Shown: positions 43,160 to 52,307, counted from the stretch's first letter. The stretch: DNA of 64,000 nt from Fibrivirga algicola (GCF_011742925.1 NZ_WAEL01000006.1:62001-126000); one strand, 5' to 3'. Numbers and translations: made by a program. The notes: generated by a model not told the origin, from the letters alone.

Positions 43160-44230
43160 CTATAACGTAGCTTCATCTTTTGCCTTTTCTTTACCTGCCA
43201 GTTGACCGCAGGCGGCGTCGATGTCTTTACCCCGGCTACGCCGGATATTGACCGTGATACCCCGGCTGTCGAGAAAACCGGCAAACTTGTCGAGCGTTTG
43301 CGAATCGGTATTCTTGAAGTTTGCCTCGGCAATAGGGTTGTATTCGATGATATTAATCTTGGCCGGAACGCGCTTTGTGAACTCATAGAGTTCTTTGGCG
43401 TCTTGCAGCGTGTCGTTGAAATTATAGAAGACAATGTATTCAAACGTGACCCGCGTACCGGTTTTCCGATAGAAATACTGAAGCGCGTCGGCCAGGTTGT
43501 TCAGCGAATTACTTTCATTGATCGGCATAATCTGATCGCGTTTCAAATCGTTAGCCGCATGCAGCGACAGCGCCAGATTCGTCTTCACCTGATCGTCGCC
43601 CAGTTGCTTGATCATTTTGGCAATACCCGCCGTTGAGATCGTCAGGCGTTTGGGCGACATGCCCAGCCCGTCTGGCGAGGTAATCCGGTCAACCGACTCG
43701 ATCACGTTTTTGTAGTTCAGCAGCGGCTCACCCATGCCCATATACACAATATTAGTCAGGGGGGCGTTGAACGTGGTTTTCGCCTGCCGGTCAATCGCTA
43801 CTACCTGATCGTAGATTTCGGCAGCGTCTAGGTTCCGTTTCCGTTCCATATAGCCCGTAGCGCAAAACTTGCAAGTCAGCGAGCACCCCACCTGACTCGA
43901 TACGCAGGCCGTCATTCGGTCCTGGTCATCGGTACGCAGGGCAGGAATGAGCACGCCTTCAACCAGATTGCCATCATACAGCTTGAACGACGACTTGATG
44001 GTGCCGTCGTTGCTGCGCTGCTCGGTAGCGACCGATAGCGAGTTGATGGCAAAATGGGTGTCGAGCTTTTCGCGCAGGGCCAAGCCGAGGTTACTCATCT
44101 CGGTAAACGACCGCGCCGATTTCTTCCACAGCCACTCATGCACCTGTTTGGCCCTGAATGCCTGCTCACCGTTAGCCTTGAACCAGTCGGTTAGTTGAGC
44201 CGGGCTATATTTTCGAATATCCTGTTTCAC
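43160..44230 (-). CDS. rlmN: dual-specificity 23S rRNA/tRNA adenine-C2 methyltransferase RlmN
   Basis: A 356-residue radical-SAM enzyme that methylates A2503 of 23S rRNA and A37 of some tRNAs. The iron-sulfur motif C-x3-C-x2-C is Cys116, Cys120, Cys123 (GCSLTCKFCATG); the two mechanistic cysteines correspond to Cys109 (TACVSSQVG) and Cys341 (DIDAACGQLAG). MGMGEPLLNY is the SAM-binding GEP motif. The start codon is GTG (44228-44230), overlapping the cvpA stop TGA in the sequence GTGA, so translation is coupled. Third gene of yqeY-cvpA-rlmN. Confidence 0.96.
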   Translation of the reverse strand: MKQDIRKYSPAQLTDWFKANGEQAFRAKQVHEWLWKKSARSFTEMSNLGLALREKLDTHFAINSLSVATEQRSNDGTIKSSFKLYDGNLVEGVLIPALRTDDQDRMTACVSSQVGCSLTCKFCATGYMERKRNLDAAEIYDQVVAIDRQAKTTFNAPLTNIVYMGMGEPLLNYKNVIESVDRITSPDGLGMSPKRLTISTAGIAKMIKQLGDDQVKTNLALSLHAANDLKRDQIMPINESNSLNNLADALQYFYRKTGTRVTFEYIVFYNFNDTLQDAKELYEFTKRVPAKINIIEYNPIAEANFKNTDSQTLDKFAGFLDSRGITVNIRRSRGKDIDAACGQLAGKEKAKDEATL

Positions 44231-44760
44231 TCTTTTAATCGTTCGCTCTTAAAACGTCTCCCTGCTTCCAGACCTTTGGGCATCCAGACCGTAGCCACGT
44301 TCATCACCTTTGGCGCAACGGGGCGCAGCAACGGATACATGAAACTGTCGCGGGTCTGATTGGGTGGCATTCGGACGTTCATAAAGCTGAACAGCCAGAG
44401 AATCACACTAATTCCAAAAATCCAGGTGAATATACCAACCGCTGCTCCGGCCAGGCTGTCGAACGTACCCAGCAACGTGTATCGGAGTGACCGGCGCAGG
44501 GCGAAACCCATGCGGTTGATCATGAATACAACAGGGAAGAAAATGACGGAGAAGCCCAGCCACGGCAGAAATTTTCGGGCCAGTTCGCGGCTGATGTACG
44601 GAGCCAGCAGATCGATGCCGAACTGCAAAAACTTGAACCCCACAATGAGGGCTACTACAAACGCGATGATCGCTACAATCTCGACCAGCAACCCTTTCCG
44701 GTACCCGTTATACGCTCCCCAAAGCAGCGGAATCAGAATAAGAATATCTAGGGTAGCCAT
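44227..44760 (-). CDS. cvpA: CvpA family membrane protein
   Basis: A 177-residue inner-membrane protein from ATG 44760 (ATLDILILIPLLWGAYNGYR) with about four hydrophobic segments and the family's G-x-x-x-G-F/L-EI pattern (YRKGLLVEIVAIIAFVVAL) and FDSLAGAAVGIFTWIFG. CvpA is linked to colicin V production and envelope homeostasis; its exact role is unknown. The longer frame to 44826 adds a non-homologous leader. It overlaps rlmN by 4 bases (GTGA) and follows yqeY by 82 bases. Confidence 0.85.
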   Translation of the reverse strand: MATLDILILIPLLWGAYNGYRKGLLVEIVAIIAFVVALIVGFKFLQFGIDLLAPYISRELARKFLPWLGFSVIFFPVVFMINRMGFALRRSLRYTLLGTFDSLAGAAVGIFTWIFGISVILWLFSFMNVRMPPNQTRDSFMYPLLRPVAPKVMNVATVWMPKGLEAGRRFKSERLKE

Positions 44761-44842
44761 AGTGTAGAGAGTGGAAGAGTGAATAAGTCGCCCTGCTTCG
44801 TCAAGATTCGTTTGTAGCGGAGCCACTCGTTCACCCTTTAAT

Positions 44843-45292
44843 TTACAATAGGCTTTTCACCATGGCGGCGATCGATTTGCCATCGGCCTGACCTGCCAGG
44901 GCTTTGTTGGCTGCACCCATTACTTTGCCCAGATCGCCGGGGCCGGTGGCGCCCACCTGAGCAATGACGGCCTGCACCTGTGCCCGCAGTTCCTCTTCCG
45001 ACAGTTGCTTGGGCAAGTACTTTTCAATGATCGCGATTTCAGCTTCTTCAGTAGCCAGCAAGTCGGCCCGGCCCTGCTGTCGGTAAATGTCTGCCGAGTC
45101 TTTTCGCTGTTTTACTGCTTTTGATAACAGCTTGATTTCTTCTTCTGGCTTCAGGTCACCACCAGTGGCTCCTTCTTTAGTTTCTTCCAGTAAGATCATT
45201 GACTTCACGGCCCGTAGTGCCCGGAGGCGGTCCTGATCTCTGGCCTTCATAGCCTCTTTAACGTCAGCGTCGATTTGTTGTTTCAGCGACAT
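44843..45292 (-). CDS. yqeY: GatB/YqeY-domain protein
   Basis: A 149-residue protein that matches the YqeY family throughout: SLKQQIDADVKEAMKARDQD, RALRAVKSMI, ELLSK-type IKLLSKAVKQRKDSADIYRQ, EIAIIEKYLPKQLSEEEL and GKVMGAANKALAGQADGKSI. YqeY resembles the tail domain of GatB, which contacts tRNA, but its role is unsettled. First gene of the yqeY-cvpA-rlmN operon; a TACCTTTG box (45333-45340) lies 40 bases upstream. Confidence 0.93.
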   Translation of the reverse strand: MSLKQQIDADVKEAMKARDQDRLRALRAVKSMILLEETKEGATGGDLKPEEEIKLLSKAVKQRKDSADIYRQQGRADLLATEEAEIAIIEKYLPKQLSEEELRAQVQAVIAQVGATGPGDLGKVMGAANKALAGQADGKSIAAMVKSLL

Positions 45293-45332
45293 GATATACT
45301 TGTGAATGATTGATTGCGACTAAATGAACGGG

Positions 45333-45340
45333 CAAAGGTA
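45333..45340 (-). promoter_or_regulatory. -7 box of the yqeY operon
   Basis: Minus-strand TACCTTTG, identical to the boxes before ruvX and prfA, 40 bases upstream of the yqeY ATG. Confidence 0.5.
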
Positions 45341-45456
45341 CGCTTTTGTGAAACCTGTAAGGCCCTGCGAAAGGCAGCGTTTGCATCCGGGCCGTTAAAA
45401 CAAAACGGGGAACTGATGCTGCCACCAATTCCCCGTCTATCAGAAACCGCTTCGGT

Positions 45457-47097
45457 TTACTTTTTATTGCTGTCTACTTTCAGCCGGTCTTCGCGGTTAG
45501 CGATTTCCCAGGCGGTGAAGAATACCAGACGAGCCGTTTTTTCAGCCAGCTTGAAGTCGATCTTCTCTACATCGTCGGTTGGCCGGTGGTAGTCGGCGTG
45601 GAGGCCGTTGAAGTAGAAGATGATGGGTATTTTGTGCTTGGCGAAGTTGTAGTGATCCGAGCGGTAATAGATGCGCTCAGGATCGTTCGGATCGTTGTAT
45701 TTGTAATCCAGATCCATCTTCGTGTTGGCGTTGTTCTGCTCTTCGCTGATCTTGTGCAGATCGCTCGACAGCTTGTCTGAACCAATCACGTAGATGTAGT
45801 TATCCTTAGGCGATTTGTCTTTGTGCAGGTCATCAACCCGGCCTACCATGTCGATGTTGAGATCGGCGACAGTGTTTTCGAGTGGGAAGATCGGGCCGTA
45901 ATCGGCGTAGTATTCAGAACCCAGCAGGCCTTTCTCTTCGCCTACCACGGTCAGGAATAGGATTGAGCGACGTGGACCTTTTCCTTCAGCTTTGGCTTTA
46001 GCGAAACCCTGAGCCAGTTCCATTACCGATACCGTACCCGAGCCATCGTCGTTGGCTCCGTTGTTAATCTGTCCGTCGGGGCTGATGCCGATGTGATCGT
46101 AGTGGCCCGACACAACGAGTACTTCGTCTTTCTTGTCGGTGCCTTCCAGATAACCCGCTACGTTTTCGGTTTGTACGTTTTCGTCTTTGCGCTCACCTTT
46201 CAGCGCTATTTTACCCGCCAGCTTGCCGATCGTGCTTGTGCCCATTTTGGCCATCTGATCCAGCGCTTTCCGGAATTTGTCGGGCGTTTGCCCCAGCAGA
46301 GCGGCACCCATATCGGTCGATACCATGAACGTACCTACGCTCCCCGTGTTTTCGGTACCTGCCTTTAGCGACAGGCGGTTGAAACGCTGTTGCAGGGCAC
46401 CACGCTCACGGAGTAGTTGCTTGAATCCGGCGGCGTCGGCTGTTGAGATCACAAAGATCTGAGCGGCACCTTTGTCTTTAGCGATCGTCACTTTGGCCCG
46501 CATACTTTCGGGCTTGCCCCACTTCGAGCCTTCTTTGCTATTGTTGACTGCCGATGTTCCGTCAGCGGCCTTTGGTTCGCCGTCGAGCATCACCACGGCT
46601 TTGCCTTTCACGTCGAGGTTCACATAGTCGTCAAACTTATCGTCGACGATGCCATAGTTCACGAAAACCGTTTCGTAGTTGGTTTCGGTGGGCACCGAGA
46701 ACAGACCGTTAAGCAGAAAATCGGTCAGGTACGTAAACTGCTTACCACCCGCTTTGACATACAGGTCGCCCCAGTTCTTTTTGTAGAGAGTAAACGGCTG
46801 CAAAAAGCCCATGGTGCCGTCGGCCTGTTTCGCTACGGGTTTTAGCCCATAGGAAGCGAATTGGCTGGCAATAAAGGCAGCGGCTTTTTTCTGGCCCCGC
46901 GTGCCGGTTTCGCGGCCTTCCATATCGTCGGCGGCCAGAATACGCAGGTTCTTTTCGAGGTCAGCCGCCGTAACGGTCTGGGCGTAAGTGACAGCCGCCG
47001 CCGATGTGGGGCCAGATGCCGTTGGGGCCTGAGCCAGCACAAACTGGCCGGTCAGCATAAGAAGGCCGGTCAGCCGACCAGCGCGAAGTGAATGCAT
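45457..47097 (-). CDS. exported M28-family zinc peptidase with PA domain
   Basis: A 546-residue aminopeptidase-like enzyme from ATG 47097. Signal peptide ~1-22 (GRLTGLLMLTGQFVLAQ). The catalytic domain is split by a protease-associated (PA) insert (~95-260, VVMLDGEPKAADG). Two-zinc site residues are visible: VVSGHYDHIG (His, Asp), GANDDGSGT (bridging Asp), VVGEEKGLLGS (catalytic and ligand Glu), DMVGR (Asp) and LHADYHRPTDD (His). It should release N-terminal residues from peptides in the periplasm or outside. The frame to 47139 adds no signal-like sequence. Diverges from the DUF1553 cluster. Confidence 0.9.
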   Translation of the reverse strand: MHSLRAGRLTGLLMLTGQFVLAQAPTASGPTSAAAVTYAQTVTAADLEKNLRILAADDMEGRETGTRGQKKAAAFIASQFASYGLKPVAKQADGTMGFLQPFTLYKKNWGDLYVKAGGKQFTYLTDFLLNGLFSVPTETNYETVFVNYGIVDDKFDDYVNLDVKGKAVVMLDGEPKAADGTSAVNNSKEGSKWGKPESMRAKVTIAKDKGAAQIFVISTADAAGFKQLLRERGALQQRFNRLSLKAGTENTGSVGTFMVSTDMGAALLGQTPDKFRKALDQMAKMGTSTIGKLAGKIALKGERKDENVQTENVAGYLEGTDKKDEVLVVSGHYDHIGISPDGQINNGANDDGSGTVSVMELAQGFAKAKAEGKGPRRSILFLTVVGEEKGLLGSEYYADYGPIFPLENTVADLNIDMVGRVDDLHKDKSPKDNYIYVIGSDKLSSDLHKISEEQNNANTKMDLDYKYNDPNDPERIYYRSDHYNFAKHKIPIIFYFNGLHADYHRPTDDVEKIDFKLAEKTARLVFFTAWEIANREDRLKVDSNKK

Positions 47098-47307
47098 AAA
47101 GTATACGTAAGGTGATGAACGCGTGTATTGCAATTCCAAAGATAAACGATTGAGCGGCTGTGGATGGTATCTGAAGTGAGGTAAGGTATTTTTTGTAAAT
47201 TTTATGGCCGAAATGTCAGGCAGGCGGTTTGCGCTGCCATATAGCTCGCGAAGTAATACCGACGGTGCGGAATGGTATGTAGAAGCCTCCCGTGTCTTTC
47301 TACTACT
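47098..47307. other. divergent intergenic region before the DUF1553 cluster
   Basis: About 210 bases with an AT-rich core around 47186-47204 (GGTATTTTTTGTAAATTTTA). Promoters for the M28 peptidase and for the cluster starting at 47308 must lie here. TAAATTTT near 47196 is only a weak match to TANNTTTG. No gene or repeat seen. Confidence 0.3.
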
Positions 47308-50079
47308 ATGAGAACGAACGGATTACTAGTTGGCGCGGTAGGAGCAATGGCGGTCATCGTGTCGTTTGCGTTTTGGCAGCCATTTGAGGACTCGGTCGAC
47401 TTCAATACGCAGATTAAGCCCATTCTCAACAAGAACTGCATCGCCTGCCACGGGGGCGTTAAAAAGGCATCTGACTTCTCGCTGTTGTTCAAGCAGGAAG
47501 CGTTTGCTCCCGCCAAATCAGGCCATCCCGCTATCATTCCCGGCGATGCCGACGGCAGTGAACTGATTCGGCGCCTGAGCCTGACCGACCCCGACGAGCG
47601 CATGCCGCTGGATGCCCCTCCCCTCAAACCCGACGAGATTGAGCTACTCAAAAAGTGGATCGATCAGGGGGCCGAATGGGGCGATCACTGGGCATTCCAG
47701 ACACCCGAAAAACCCGACGTACCCAGCATTGGCACCATCTGGAGCCGGATGGGGCTGAGTTCACATGCCGAAACAAATTGGGCCACAAACGAAGTAGATC
47801 ATTTCGTGCTTTCGACACTGCGCGAAAAGGGATTGACTCCGTCGCCCATTGCCGACAAAGCCACGCTGCTGAGCCGCCTGAGCCTCGACCTAACGGGCCT
47901 GCCCCCCACCGAAGCAGATGTGGCCACGTTTATGGCTGACTCGTCGCCTGAAGCCTATGTCCGACAGGTAGACCGGCTGCTAGCCTCGCCTGCTTTTGGT
48001 GAAAAATGGGCCGGTATGTGGCTTGATCTGGCGCGGTATGCCGATACGAAAGGCTACGAACGCGACCCTGCCCGTACGATCTGGCGTTACCGCGATTATC
48101 TCATTAAAGCCTTCAATGCCGATAAACCCTACAACCAGTTTCTGACCGAGCAATTGGCCGGCGATCTGCTGCCCCAGGCTACCGACGAGCAACTGATTGC
48201 AACGGGTTTTCACCGCAACACGATGAACAACGACGAGGGCGGTACGCAGGATGAAGAGTTTCGGGTAGCGGCGGTCATTGATCGGGTCAACACCACCTGG
48301 GATGTGTTTCAGGGCACCACCTTTGCCTGTGTGCAGTGCCACAGCCACCCGTATGACCCCTTTCGGCACGAGGATTACTACAAGTACATGGCGTTCTTCA
48401 ACAACGCCCGCGACGAGGATGTGACCACCGAAACGCCCACACTACGTTTTTACAAAGGCGACGATTCAACGCAGTTGATACAGCTAAAGCAGTTCGTTCG
48501 TAGGGCAGTGCGCAACCCGAACGAAGCCGATGCCGAGGTACGTCGAGTCGAGATGATGGCCCGGACAGTGGAGCCGAAGATCAATTCGCACGATTTTGAC
48601 CAATACGTGAATGCGTCGCTGCTCGATGCCAAATTTTTCGGCGTGCAGCACAACGGGTCGGCCCGCATCAAGCCGATGACCTTGACGGGACGTACCCGCC
48701 TTTACGTGGCCTGGGGTACGTCGGCTCCCGATGCGCAGATGACCTTTCGGCTCGACAGGCCCGCGGGTCGCGTGCTGACCACCGTACCCGTTCCGAATAC
48801 AGGCGGTGCCTGGAGCGATTCCGTTCAGGCTATCACGTTACCCGCTGTATCGGGCAAGCACGCCGTTTATTTCTCGCTGACCAGCCCGACCAAGCCAACG
48901 GAATGGGTGATGCTGAAATGGGTGTCATTTCAGCCGCCACTTGCCCCACAGGCCGAAACGACTCTGCTGAGCCTGCTCAATAAAAACCCCGACCAAACGC
49001 CGATCATGCTCGACGGTACGGGTGAACTGGCTCGCAAAACCCACGTGTTCGTGCGTGGAAGCTGGCTGTCGCCCGGCGCTGAAGTGCGCCCCGACGTGCC
49101 GGGTACGTTGCCGCCGATGGATACCGATGAGCAAACACTGCCCCGCAACCGCTTCGGCCTGGCGCAGTGGATGACCCGACCCGACCATCCGCTAACCGCC
49201 CGCGTGGCCGTAAACCGGTTCTGGGAGCAGCTTTTCGGCACAGGCATCGTGGAAACCATCGAAGACATGGGCACACAGGGTATTCAGCCCACCCACCGCG
49301 AACTACTCGACTGGCTGGCCGTCACCTTTGCCACCGACGATCAGTGGAGCATGAAGAAGCTGCTAAAACGCATGGTTCTGTCGAGCACCTACCGCCAACA
49401 GTCGACAGCCACACCCACCATGCTGGCTGCCGATCCCTACAACCGCTATCTGGCGCATGGGCCCCGGGTACGTTTGTCGGCCGAGCAGGTACGTGATCAG
49501 GCGCTGGCCGTGAGTGGGTTACTGAACAGCAAAATGTATGGCCCCAGTGTGATGCCGCCGCAACCCGACGGTATCTGGCAGTCGCCCTACGATGGGGCGA
49601 AGTGGATAGAGGGGAAAGACGGTGAGCAGTACCGTCGTGCTCTGTACACGTACTGGAAACGCACGGCGCCTTACCCGTCGATGATTACGTTCGACAGCCC
49701 CAGCCGCGAATTCTGTCAGATTCGCCGTCTACGGACCAACACGCCCTTACAGGCGCTGGTGACGCTCAACGACCCGGTCTACGTGGAAGCTGCCCAGCGC
49801 CTGTCCGAGTACATGCTGCGGCGCGGCTCATCGCCCGGTCAGCAGATCCAGGCCGGTTTCCGCCGCCTGACGTTCCACGGGTTATCCCCGAAAAAACAGG
49901 CTGTTCTAACCAAACTGTACCACGATACAGAAGCCTATTACGCCCAACACCCCACCGAAGCAGGTACGTTGCTGGGGCAGGATGCTGTAGCGAACGCAGG
50001 TACGTTGCCAAAGCGAGCCGCGTTGATGGTGGTGGCGAATACGATGATGAATCTGGATGAAGTGATTGTGAAGGAGTGA
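47308..50079 (+). CDS. DUF1549/DUF1553 protein with N-terminal cytochrome c-type haem site
   Basis: A 923-residue exported protein from ATG 47308. One N-terminal hydrophobic segment (LVGAVGAMAVIVSFAFW), then a planctomycete-type cytochrome c module (PSCyt1) with haem motif CIACH (44-48), distal Met in DERMPL, followed by the DUF1549 (PSCyt2: STLREKGLTPSPIADKATLL, SLDLTGLPPTEADVATF) and DUF1553 (PSD1: NRFWEQLFGTGIVETIEDMG, HRELLDWLAVTF) domains; CVQCHSHPYDP is a second haem-type site. These proteins are abundant in Planctomycetes and found with DUF1501 partners; function unproven. First gene of the 47-57 kb cluster. Confidence 0.9.
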   Translation: MRTNGLLVGAVGAMAVIVSFAFWQPFEDSVDFNTQIKPILNKNCIACHGGVKKASDFSLLFKQEAFAPAKSGHPAIIPGDADGSELIRRLSLTDPDERMPLDAPPLKPDEIELLKKWIDQGAEWGDHWAFQTPEKPDVPSIGTIWSRMGLSSHAETNWATNEVDHFVLSTLREKGLTPSPIADKATLLSRLSLDLTGLPPTEADVATFMADSSPEAYVRQVDRLLASPAFGEKWAGMWLDLARYADTKGYERDPARTIWRYRDYLIKAFNADKPYNQFLTEQLAGDLLPQATDEQLIATGFHRNTMNNDEGGTQDEEFRVAAVIDRVNTTWDVFQGTTFACVQCHSHPYDPFRHEDYYKYMAFFNNARDEDVTTETPTLRFYKGDDSTQLIQLKQFVRRAVRNPNEADAEVRRVEMMARTVEPKINSHDFDQYVNASLLDAKFFGVQHNGSARIKPMTLTGRTRLYVAWGTSAPDAQMTFRLDRPAGRVLTTVPVPNTGGAWSDSVQAITLPAVSGKHAVYFSLTSPTKPTEWVMLKWVSFQPPLAPQAETTLLSLLNKNPDQTPIMLDGTGELARKTHVFVRGSWLSPGAEVRPDVPGTLPPMDTDEQTLPRNRFGLAQWMTRPDHPLTARVAVNRFWEQLFGTGIVETIEDMGTQGIQPTHRELLDWLAVTFATDDQWSMKKLLKRMVLSSTYRQQSTATPTMLAADPYNRYLAHGPRVRLSAEQVRDQALAVSGLLNSKMYGPSVMPPQPDGIWQSPYDGAKWIEGKDGEQYRRALYTYWKRTAPYPSMITFDSPSREFCQIRRLRTNTPLQALVTLNDPVYVEAAQRLSEYMLRRGSSPGQQIQAGFRRLTFHGLSPKKQAVLTKLYHDTEAYYAQHPTEAGTLLGQDAVANAGTLPKRAALMVVANTMMNLDEVIVKE

Positions 50080-50080
50080 G

Positions 50081-50118
50081 CCCTCACCCCCGGCCCCTCT
50101 CCCCCTACGGGAGAGGGG
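50081..50118 (-). repeat. 38-bp G/C palindromic repeat, copy 1 (inverted)
   Basis: Two bases after the DUF1553 stop. Reverse complement reads CCCCTCTCCC-N5-GGAGAGGGG followed by CCGGGGGTGAGGG. It is in opposite orientation to copies 2 and 3. Confidence 0.85.
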
Positions 50119-50230
50119 AGTACACTTTACAGTAGCTTCGTTAACTGGCAGCGTTACTTCTTTCTTCTTACTCAATATGAGGCGGTTAGAAAAAAAATAC
50201 AATAGCTTCGCTAATCAGCAGCGCATTGCT
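50119..50230. repeat. paired TAGCTTCGCTAA..CAGCGC units between palindrome copies 1 and 2
   Basis: Two related units, TAGCTTCGTTAACTGGCAGC (about 50134-50153) and TAGCTTCGCTAATCAGCAGC (about 50203-50222), separated by a T/A-rich stretch. The same vocabulary appears in the loop of the long hairpin at 15262-15373. CAGCAGCGC also precedes palindrome copy 3. Confidence 0.6.
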
Positions 50231-50268
50231 CCCCTCTCCCCCTACGGGAGAGGGGCTGAGGGTGAGGG
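50231..50268 (+). repeat. 38-bp G/C palindromic repeat, copy 2
   Basis: CCCCTCTCCC-N5-GGGAGAGGGG followed by CTGAGGGTGAGGG. It ends 14 bases before the DUF559 start codon. Together with CAGCAGCGC before it, it forms a ~55-60 bp direct repeat with copy 3. Confidence 0.88.
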
Positions 50269-50282
50269 TAAAACCATTACAA

Positions 50283-50702
50283 ATGAGCAACGACTTATTC
50301 AACCGAACCAGTGTCAAGGAGCTTCGTCGTGAATTGCGGCAGCGACAAACGCTAGCGGAAGTACTACTTTGGAACGAGTTGCGTAATCGACAACTGAACG
50401 GAATGAAGGCTCGGCGGCGGCATAGTATTGGCGGTTATGTCGTTGATTTTTACTGTGCCGAAGCTGCTTTGGTGGTTGAGTTAGATGGCTCGGTTCATGA
50501 CTCATCGGAGGCACAGGCGTATGACCGTGAGCGGGAAGCAGTTATCTGTGACTTAGGCTTATCGATGATGCGATTCCGAAACGATGATGTCGAGCGACGG
50601 TTACCGTATGTGCTTGAACAAATAGCTGAACACCTTAATCTCAAATTGCCACTTTTATATCGGCAGACAGGAGTTGACAAGACTAATGCAAGTAGGTCGT
50701 AA
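50283..50702 (+). CDS. DUF559 (VSR-like) endonuclease
   Basis: A 139-residue protein of the DUF559 PD-(D/E)xK family related to very-short-patch repair nuclease. From ATG 50283: LRQRQTLAEVLLWNELRNRQ is the characteristic helix, then RRRHSIGGYVVDFYCAEAAL with the first catalytic Asp, VVELDGSVHD with Glu-x-Asp, and RFRNDDVERRLPYVLEQI. It sits between two clearly co-functional genes (DUF1553 and DUF1501) and is bracketed by ~55-60-bp direct repeats (50217-50273 and 50730-50782), which makes it look inserted. The frame from 50226 runs through the palindrome and is not credible as the start. Possible role: nicking or mobilising the palindromic repeats, which is inference. Confidence 0.85.
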   Translation: MSNDLFNRTSVKELRRELRQRQTLAEVLLWNELRNRQLNGMKARRRHSIGGYVVDFYCAEAALVVELDGSVHDSSEAQAYDREREAVICDLGLSMMRFRNDDVERRLPYVLEQIAEHLNLKLPLLYRQTGVDKTNASRS

Positions 50703-50739
50703 GCCCTACGAAGTACCACAAATAAACAGCAGCGCTCCC

Positions 50740-50777
50740 CCCTCTCCCAACGTGGGAGAGGGGCCGGGGGTGAGGGT
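50740..50777 (+). repeat. 38-bp G/C palindromic repeat, copy 3
   Basis: CCCCTCTCCC-AACGT-GGGAGAGGGG followed by CCGGGGGTGAGGG, ending 14 bases before the preferred DUF1501 start (50792). Same orientation and same distance to the start codon as copy 2 has to DUF559. Confidence 0.88.
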
Positions 50778-50791
50778 AATCGATGGTAATC

Positions 50792-52297
50792 ATGCAAAAC
50801 CTAGCCAAAGAACTTCAGCAAGCCGCCCTTCGTCGCGAAACGCGGCGGCATTTTCTGCAAACCTGTTCAACGGGGCTGGGGGCTATGGCGCTTAGCTCGT
50901 TCATAGGCGGCTGCAATCCGTTTGGAGGAGCCGACAAAACCGCTGGTGCTACGCCAGCGGGCTCCGAAGCGATGGCGGCTTCCATGGATCCGCGCCTGTC
51001 GCAGTTTGCGCCGAAAGCGAAACGGGTCATTTACATTCACATGGCCGGCTCACCGAGTCAGTTGGAGCTGTTCGATTACAAGCCTGAACTGCAGAAATAC
51101 AATGGCAAAGACTGTCCGCAGGAATTGCTGACGGGGAAGAAGTTCGCGTTTATTCGGGGCGTGCCGAAGATGCTGGGCTCAACGGCCAACTTCAGGCAGC
51201 ATGGGCAGTCGGGCGCGTGGATCAGCGACTACATGCCGCATTTGCAGACTGTAGCCGACGAGCTGACGTTCATCAAATCCATGCATACCGACCAGTTCAA
51301 TCACGCTCCGGCCCAACTGCTCATGCACACCGGGTCAGCGCGGCTTGGCCGGCCGAGCATGGGCTCTTGGGTGACCTACGGACTGGGTTCAGAGAACGAT
51401 AACCTGCCCGGTTTCATCGTGCTGGCATCGGGCGGCAAACAGCCCGACGCGGGCAAGTCGATCTGGGGTAGCGGTTTCCTGCCGACGGTGTATCAGGGCG
51501 TGCAATGCCGGACCGATGGCGACCCCGTGCTGTACGTGTCGGACCCCACCGGCATGTCGCGCGATATCAGGAAGCAGACCATCGAGGCAATTAATCAGAT
51601 CAACGAGCAGGAATACCAGGAAGCCAAGGACCCGGAAATTCTGACCCGGATTTCGCAGTACGAGATGGCGTTCAAGATGCAGGCGTCGGTGCCCGATGCC
51701 ATGGCCATTAGCGGCGAACCGCAATACATCCTCGATGCGTATGGCGTCAACCCCGACCAGGGCTCTTTTGCCCGTAACTGCCTGCTGGCCCGCCGCCTGG
51801 CCGAACGGGGCGTTCGCTTTATCCAGCTCTTCGACTGGGGGTGGGATACGCACGGCACCAGTAAAGACACCTCGGTTGATAGTGGGTTACAGGATAAATG
51901 TAAAGAGTCTGACAAAGCGGTGACGGCGCTGATCAATGACCTGAAGCAGCGCGGCATGCTCGATGATACGCTGATTGTGTGGGGTGGCGAATTTGGCCGT
52001 ACGCCCATGCAGGAGAACCGCGACGGACAAACGCAGGCTTTCCACGGTCGTGATCACCACCTCGACGCCTTTACCGTCTTCATGGCGGGCGGCGGTGTGA
52101 AACGAGGCTTTACCTATGGCGAAACTGACCCGATTGGCTATTATGCCGTGAAAGACAAAGTACATGTTCACGACCTGCAGGCCACGATCCTGCACCAGAT
52201 GGGCTTCGATCATACCAAACTGACCTACAATTTTCAGGGACGCCCATTCCGCCTCACCGACGTTGCCGGAAAAGTGGTGAAGGGCGTGCTGGCATAG
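50792..52297 (+). CDS. Tat-exported DUF1501 protein
   Basis: A 501-residue protein of the DUF1501 family (alkaline-phosphatase/sulfatase-like fold). Twin-arginine-type signal RRETRRHFLQTCSTGLGAMA near the N-terminus. Family blocks: VIYIHMAGSPSQLELFDYKP, MHTDQFNHAPAQLLMHTGS, GSWVTYGLGSENDNLPGFIV, RFIQLFDWGWDTHG, and IVWGGEFGRTPMQENRDGQT, where Asp, His and Thr/Ser residues would bind metals in sulfatase-like enzymes. DUF1501 genes almost always accompany DUF1553 genes, as here. Substrate unknown. ATG 50783 is an alternative start. Confidence 0.9.
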   Translation: MQNLAKELQQAALRRETRRHFLQTCSTGLGAMALSSFIGGCNPFGGADKTAGATPAGSEAMAASMDPRLSQFAPKAKRVIYIHMAGSPSQLELFDYKPELQKYNGKDCPQELLTGKKFAFIRGVPKMLGSTANFRQHGQSGAWISDYMPHLQTVADELTFIKSMHTDQFNHAPAQLLMHTGSARLGRPSMGSWVTYGLGSENDNLPGFIVLASGGKQPDAGKSIWGSGFLPTVYQGVQCRTDGDPVLYVSDPTGMSRDIRKQTIEAINQINEQEYQEAKDPEILTRISQYEMAFKMQASVPDAMAISGEPQYILDAYGVNPDQGSFARNCLLARRLAERGVRFIQLFDWGWDTHGTSKDTSVDSGLQDKCKESDKAVTALINDLKQRGMLDDTLIVWGGEFGRTPMQENRDGQTQAFHGRDHHLDAFTVFMAGGGVKRGFTYGETDPIGYYAVKDKVHVHDLQATILHQMGFDHTKLTYNFQGRPFRLTDVAGKVVKGVLA

Positions 52298-52307
52298 GAC
52301 CTTCCAA

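Noticed and set aside
50081-50777. CRISPR array at the G/C repeats
   Set aside because: Only three copies, one inverted, with unequal spacing and a gene between them; no cas genes.
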